Positions 60,078 through 64,000 of a DNA stretch of 64,000 nucleotides are shown piece after piece; positions within the stretch are counted from its first letter, which is position 1, and every line of letters begins with the position of its first letter. The notes beneath the pieces are model-generated. The model was given only the letters and a program-made list of their open reading frames with translations. It ran no database searches and was not told the origin of the DNA. Both the position numbers and the translations under genes were made by a program. The DNA comes from HGM04593 sp045657945 (GTDB taxonomy: Bacteria > Bacteroidota > Bacteroidia > Bacteroidales > Bacteroidaceae), in contig JAZOUB010000037.1 of assembly GCA_045657945.1 (NCBI GenBank), positions 124,001 through 188,000 of the forward strand, written 5' to 3'.

Positions 60078-60572
60078 ATGTACAAGCTAGCACTTATTGC
60101 CGCCATAGCGAAGAACAACGCCATAGGCCACGAGAACAAGCTCATCTATTGGTTACCAAACGACCTGAAGAGGTTCAAGGAACTGACAACCGGACACACC
60201 ATCATCATGGGCAGCAACACATTCCGTTCACTACCCAAGGGTGCATTACCAAACAGACGCAACATCGTACTCTCGCGCAAGGAGAAATGTTTCCCAGGCT
60301 GTGAAACATTCAGCTCGCTTGAAGAGGCACTTGCAAACTGCAACAACGAAGAGATAGTATATATCATTGGTGGTGAGATGCTGTACAAGGCCGCACTACC
60401 GATGGCCGATATTCTTTGCCTCACAGAAATAGATGACACACCAAGCCAAGCCGATGCATTCTTCCCCCAATTCGCAAAAAGCGAGTGGGAAACCATTGAG
60501 CAGGAGGAGCATAGCACGGACGAGAAGCATCACTTCAACTACCGCTTCACCACTTACATCAGACGTAAATAA
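60078..60572 (+). CDS. folA: Dihydrofolate reductase
   Basis: 164 residues. NADPH-dependent reduction of dihydrofolate. Family motifs are LIAAIAKNNAIGHENKLIYWLPNDLKRF with the catalytic acid in the following segment, TIIMGSNTFRSLP (NADPH loop) and VYIIGGEMLYKAALP. In an operon with thyA; both end at the terminator 60586-60621. Confidence 0.96.
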   Translation: MYKLALIAAIAKNNAIGHENKLIYWLPNDLKRFKELTTGHTIIMGSNTFRSLPKGALPNRRNIVLSRKEKCFPGCETFSSLEEALANCNNEEIVYIIGGEMLYKAALPMADILCLTEIDDTPSQADAFFPQFAKSEWETIEQEEHSTDEKHHFNYRFTTYIRRK

Positions 60573-60585
60573 TCACAAAAACAAC

Positions 60586-60621
60586 AAAAAATATGGCATC
60601 CCAACGGATGCCATATTTTTT
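60586..60621. terminator. Bidirectional terminator after folA and exbD
   Basis: Arms AAAAAATATGGCATCC and GGATGCCATATTTTTT (60586-60601 and 60606-60621) around CAAC, with A- and T-runs serving both strands. Confidence 0.88.
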
Positions 60622-60643
60622 ATCAAGTACATGTTGCTATGTA

Positions 60644-61120
60644 TCAATTGCCAGTGCTACTCTTTGCCTCGTTGGCAGAGTAAACAATCTGCAAGGCGTA
60701 TGCCTTACGCAACTGCATTTTAACATCAGTCAAAAGACCCATATCAACATTGTTGTCAATCTTAAGAGCTACTTTCATCTTGAAAGCATCGTTACCAAGA
60801 CGCTCCTTTTCCTCTACGATATACGTTTTGAGGTTGTGAACCTCACGGCGAGAGAGCAGGCGGTCATTGAGCTGGATACCAGCCTCCTGAGTCTCAGCGT
60901 TATTCATAGGAGCACCTATGTAAATATTCGTAATCGCAGTCTTGCGCTCCAACTTCGTCAATTCAGTACCCTTAGGCAACTCAACCTGCACCTTCACCTC
61001 CTGCTCACGCATTGATGTTACAATCATGAAGAAGAAGAGGATTGAGAAGATCAAGTCAGGCAATGACGAGGTGTTCAATTCAGGCATTTCTGCCTTTCCT
61101 TTGTCGCTAAATTTACTCAT
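60644..61120 (-). CDS. ExbD/TolR-family protein
   Basis: 158 residues from ATG 61120. One N-terminal membrane helix with the family aspartate in TSSLPDLIFSILFFFMIVTS, preceded by a cytosolic basic segment and followed by a periplasmic domain. Works with the MotA/TolQ-type protein at 62267 to use the proton gradient for TonB-dependent or Tol-like energy coupling. It is the last of four genes. Confidence 0.88.
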   Translation of the reverse strand: MSKFSDKGKAEMPELNTSSLPDLIFSILFFFMIVTSMREQEVKVQVELPKGTELTKLERKTAITNIYIGAPMNNAETQEAGIQLNDRLLSRREVHNLKTYIVEEKERLGNDAFKMKVALKIDNNVDMGLLTDVKMQLRKAYALQIVYSANEAKSSTGN

Positions 61121-61121
61121 A

Positions 61122-61775
61122 TTATCTTCTCTTACCAATTTCAAGAGGCTGAGCCTCAGAAATCATGTTAATATAGCGTCTGTGACACAATCCCTGCTCA
61201 TCGGCAGTAAGTTCCCTGTCTCCATATACCTCGAGCGCAAAATCTCTACGCAAGTCGTTATACGCACCATACAATGCCTCCTGCACCTTGAAATAGACCT
61301 CGTACTTTGTAGCACGGTCTGTCTGCAAAGTAATGACATGCTGGTTCAGAATAACCTCGCTAGGATATGTAACGACCACACCATCTTCATTAGTGTACTC
61401 AACCTTGTAAGGTTCCTTCTTTGGCTGAGGATAGTGCTCGTTTATAGTACCGTCGGGAGTATTGGCAGTGATAAACACCTTTGCCAACTCACGCAGCTCG
61501 TCAAGGTTATCAACAGAGAACTGTTCAGGACCGGCAGAACCCGGAGTCACCATGATCTCGTTGTTCATATTAACGAACACCTTCATAATGTTGCGCTCGT
61601 TAAGTTCTGGTGGATCCTGCAAATCTTTCTCTTCCGGTGGGTTTGGCAACATCACCGGCAAACCGAAGTTTGAGTTCATAGAAGTTACGACCAAGAAAAA
61701 GATAAGCAATATGAACGAGATATCCGCGGTTGAACTGGCGTTGATTCCCGGAACTTTTCTTTTACTTTTTCCCAT
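61122..61775 (-). CDS. ExbD/TolR-family protein (longer paralogue)
   Basis: 217 residues. N-terminal membrane helix with the ExbD core (STADISFILLIFFLVVTSMNS, Asp in the helix), then a periplasmic region with a proline- and glutamate-rich insertion (LPNPPEEKDLQDPPELNE) and a long tail. Two different ExbD proteins in one operon suggest a hetero-oligomer. One base separates it from the next gene. Confidence 0.88.
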   Translation of the reverse strand: MGKSKRKVPGINASSTADISFILLIFFLVVTSMNSNFGLPVMLPNPPEEKDLQDPPELNERNIMKVFVNMNNEIMVTPGSAGPEQFSVDNLDELRELAKVFITANTPDGTINEHYPQPKKEPYKVEYTNEDGVVVTYPSEVILNQHVITLQTDRATKYEVYFKVQEALYGAYNDLRRDFALEVYGDRELTADEQGLCHRRYINMISEAQPLEIGKRR

Positions 61776-61802
61776 TATTTAACTCTGTTATAAAAGGGTT
61801 AA

Positions 61803-62243
61803 TCAAGAACGCATTTTTGAGATCACAAAACTGAAGAACATCGCCAATGCTGCAAGACCTAAGAGAGCATACTGCAAATAGAGTACGAAGTCCATCTTGG
61901 ATGGTGACAACAAATACAAGCCCACAACTGCCGCAACCACTACAAGAATGCGTACAATTCTCTTCTGCAAGCCCTTTGTGCTATAGCGCAAGCTCTTCAC
62001 AAGTGCTATTGACTCGAACACGAACACCAACATCACCGAAATGATAACCATGGCATAACACAAGTATATTGCCAATGAAGTAAATTCCGGATATGGTTTG
62101 CCCTCTTCACCACTAGTCTCAGAAGCCGGTGGCAAAATCTGGGTCTCACCCGCAGCAAAGAAGAGGGCGAAAACAATCAGAATCACGGCAAAGAGACCGT
62201 ACATTATGTAGTTCGAGATTTTTGAATACAATTCTGCTTTCAT
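61803..62243 (-). CDS. Small four-helix membrane protein of the ExbB/ExbD operon
   Basis: 146 residues. Four predicted membrane helices at about 14-34, 55-80, 97-114 and 122-142, with a short proline/glutamate-rich loop between the first two. I do not recognise the family. It lies between the MotA/TolQ-type gene and the ExbD genes with 23 and 27 bp spacing, a position held by such proteins in Bacteroidales, so it is probably part of the energy-coupling complex. Confidence 0.65.
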   Translation of the reverse strand: MKAELYSKISNYIMYGLFAVILIVFALFFAAGETQILPPASETSGEEGKPYPEFTSLAIYLCYAMVIISVMLVFVFESIALVKSLRYSTKGLQKRIVRILVVVAAVVGLYLLSPSKMDFVLYLQYALLGLAALAMFFSFVISKMRS

Positions 62244-62266
62244 AATTTATATTTATTTAGCAGTTA

Positions 62267-63712
62267 TTATTTCTTAAGGTTGTACTTTGTGAGCAAGTCA
62301 AGCAAAGTGATTGAAGAATCCTCCATGTCAGCAACGATAGACTCAATCTTGGTGAGGATAAAGTTGTAGAACACCTGGAGTACAAGAGCTACGATAATAC
62401 CATAGATAGTTGTGATAAGAGCCACCTTCATACCACCGGCAACGATAGTTGGAGAGATGTCACCCTTCTGCTGGATCTCGTCGAATGACATAACCATACC
62501 AATCACAGTACCCAAGAATCCGAGTGATGGAGCCATCGCGATGAATAATGTAATCCATGAGCAACCCTTCTCGAGCAATGAAGACTGGAGGCTACCATAA
62601 GATACAACTGAACGCTCTACAGTGTCAAGACCCTCGTCAATGCGGAGAAGACCCTGATAGCAGATAGATGCAACAGGACCAGCTGTGTTGCGACAAACCT
62701 CCTTGGCAGCCTCAACATCACCCTTAGAAAGAGCCTCAGCGATTGCACCCATAAGCTTCTTTGCGTTAACCTTAGCAAGGCTCAAGTAGATGATACGCTC
62801 GATACAGAATGCTAGACCGATAACCAAAGCGATTGACACGAGTGCCATGAACTCAGGACCACCCTCAATGAACTTTGTCTTCAAGTTCTTGTGTACAGCG
62901 TCGATACCGCTCTCTGACACCTTTGTTACCTCTTCCTTAGTCTCTTCCTCAACCTCCTCTACTGGTGGATATTTTGCATTGATAAGTGCTGCCAACGCAT
63001 TCTTTACAGTCTCAATCTCAGCACCCTTGCCGTTCAATTTAGCACTCAAGCTATCAAGAGTTGCCTGATATGTCTGAGCGTCAGCAGGATTACCAGCAAG
63101 GACAGCATTCAACTGTGCACAAGCAACCTCAAGGTTCAAAGAGTCAACCTGGATACCCATGTACTCGGCGATACGACCCAAAGAGTCCTTCTTGAAAGAT
63201 GCATCAGCGATCTGTGCCTTACCAGTCTCGATCTTAGCCTTCTCAGCCTCAAGCTCCTTCTGGCTCTTCTCAAGTTCTGCACTCTTCTTTGCATACTCAG
63301 CCTCTTTAGTAGCAATATTCTTCTCAGTTGCTTTTACATCAGCAGCCTTTGGAGCAACAGAAAGAAGCTGAACAAAACGCTCAATCTTCAACTTGTAAGA
63401 AGCCTCCTTTGCGGCAGCACTCTCAGCAGTAAGAGTCGCGCAATTCTTCTCAAGCTCAGCTGATTTCTTAATTGCAGCAGCTGTATCTGCCTGCAACTTA
63501 GCAAGTTCAGCCATCTTGTTTGACACAGCCTCATTCATCTTTGAAGTTGCATCTGTCATTGCTTTGAGGTCAACATTCAACTTCTCAACTTTGTCAACCA
63601 GTTCCTTCTGTTTAGCAGTTGTGGTATCTGCAGCCTTTTCGTCCTGAGCTGCCCAAACCTGGGTTGTTGAGAACAAACCCAACATTGCAACAATTGCAAA
63701 AAGTTTTTTCAT
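62267..63712 (-). CDS. MotA/TolQ/ExbB proton-channel protein with a coiled-coil N-terminus
   Basis: 481 residues. Signal MKKLFAIVAMLGLFSTTQVWAAQ, then a long Ala/Lys/Glu coiled coil (about 25-200) in the periplasm. The MotA/TolQ/ExbB core (about 285-475) has a first helix ALVSIALVIGLAFCIERIIYL, SLGFLGTVIGMVMSFDEI (the GTVxGM motif) and a last helix. It couples the proton gradient to an outer-membrane process with the ExbD partners. The periplasmic coiled coil is an addition relative to ExbB and could span the cell envelope. Confidence 0.9.
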   Translation of the reverse strand: MKKLFAIVAMLGLFSTTQVWAAQDEKAADTTTAKQKELVDKVEKLNVDLKAMTDATSKMNEAVSNKMAELAKLQADTAAAIKKSAELEKNCATLTAESAAAKEASYKLKIERFVQLLSVAPKAADVKATEKNIATKEAEYAKKSAELEKSQKELEAEKAKIETGKAQIADASFKKDSLGRIAEYMGIQVDSLNLEVACAQLNAVLAGNPADAQTYQATLDSLSAKLNGKGAEIETVKNALAALINAKYPPVEEVEEETKEEVTKVSESGIDAVHKNLKTKFIEGGPEFMALVSIALVIGLAFCIERIIYLSLAKVNAKKLMGAIAEALSKGDVEAAKEVCRNTAGPVASICYQGLLRIDEGLDTVERSVVSYGSLQSSLLEKGCSWITLFIAMAPSLGFLGTVIGMVMSFDEIQQKGDISPTIVAGGMKVALITTIYGIIVALVLQVFYNFILTKIESIVADMEDSSITLLDLLTKYNLKK

Positions 63713-63762
63713 TTTGTGTAATTTTTAGTTAATATTTCAAGTTAATTTTTTCAAAACATCTG

Positions 63763-63850
63763 CGGAAAGAGGGGGATTCGAACCCCCGATACGCTTTTGA
63801 CGTATACACGCTTTCCAGGCGTGCCTCTTCAACCACTCGAGCATCTTTCC
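63763..63850 (-). tRNA. tRNA-Ser (anticodon GGA)
   Basis: GGAAAGA (63850-63844) pairs with TCTTTCC (63770-63764), with discriminator G at 63763. The anticodon loop CTGGAAA gives GGA (codons TCC/TCT). A long variable arm (about 63788-63802, TATACGTCAAAAGCGTA-type stem) is class II, and the T arm contains GGTTCGAATCC. Confidence 0.94.
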
Positions 63851-63921
63851 AAAGGCACTGTCTGCCACTAATCGGGTTGCAAGTTACAACTTTTTTCGCT
63901 AATCAGCACTTTATTTCACGG

Positions 63922-63929
63922 CAAAAGTA
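63922..63929 (-). promoter_or_regulatory. -7 promoter element of tRNA-Ser
   Basis: Minus-strand TACTTTTG matches TAnnTTTG and lies 72 bp before the tRNA; the -33 box is not clear. Confidence 0.4.
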
Positions 63930-64000
63930 GTTTTTTTTTTCGAATCGGTAAACAATTATTCAAAAATCATTGCCTTCATGACAAAAAAATAACAAAAATA

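Noticed and set aside
1..64000. CRISPR arrays, insertion sequences, rRNA genes
   Set aside because: No regularly spaced direct repeats, transposase motifs or rRNA sequence were found in the window.

Overview
The window is a contiguous piece of a Bacteroidales chromosome (Bacteroidaceae or Prevotellaceae grade; the species cannot be told from the sequence). The evidence is the promoter style (-33 TTTG, 18-20 bp, -7 TAnnTTTG, seen before both tRNA-Gln and many genes), lipoproteins with very short signal peptides, and families typical of this order: GH3-like ligase, DUF4922, DUF4837, CotH lipoprotein, SO_0444-type metal exporter, Wzi, MotA/TolQ protein with a coiled-coil N-terminus, and split DsbD.

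Layout. 1-770: 3' end of a sugar aminotransferase, then tRNA-Gln. 1000-3650: two duplicated small lipoproteins, a TraB/GumN protein and a hotdog thioesterase. 3730-18480: a minus-strand polysaccharide operon that reads from an initiating sugar transferase through an SLBB export protein, a flippase fused to an O-acetyltransferase, a Wzz chain-length protein, an EpsG-type polymerase, Wzi, a lipoprotein and three glycosyltransferases to a CotH-kinase lipoprotein. It has its own promoter and a leader hairpin/terminator. 18720-22410: a SpoIID-like protein overlapping a glycosyltransferase-DUF4922 fusion. 22560-28950: plus-strand rlmN, DUF4837 lipoprotein, pdxA, then a tight four-gene set (nucleotidyltransferase, ATP-grasp, CDP-alcohol phosphatidyltransferase, HAD) that looks like a lipid head-group pathway. 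29000-36800: OmpA-like protein, metal exporter with a striking palindrome at its promoter, luxS-mtnN, a nucleoside-recognition-type membrane protein, a PlsC-like acyltransferase, a tiny three-repeat protein and a probable chimeric pseudogene. 36790-39080: ion channel and pcp.

39078-46735 is the most unusual stretch. It is an accessory-looking island with a Ser/Thr kinase, a divergent regulator-like protein, a MotB-like OmpA protein with a cytosolic domain, a 49-residue basic peptide, a TerB-like acidic protein, a PD-(D/E)XK nuclease-like protein, a WG-repeat protein, a coiled-coil peptide and three proteins built from six copies of one ~50-residue module that I do not recognise. Lysine-rich, histone-H1-like tails occur on several of them. 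I consider this the best candidate for an undescribed system; its function is open (stress response or defence are guesses from the families present).

46726-64000 is mostly housekeeping: dusB and a U32 peptidase fired from a shared palindromic promoter, the GH3/Ig-lipoprotein/cysS/M28/sufE chain, split dsbD, an rRNA methyltransferase, thyA-folA, an ExbB/ExbD energy-coupling operon and tRNA-Ser. Functions are family-level assignments made by eye; no database search was run.
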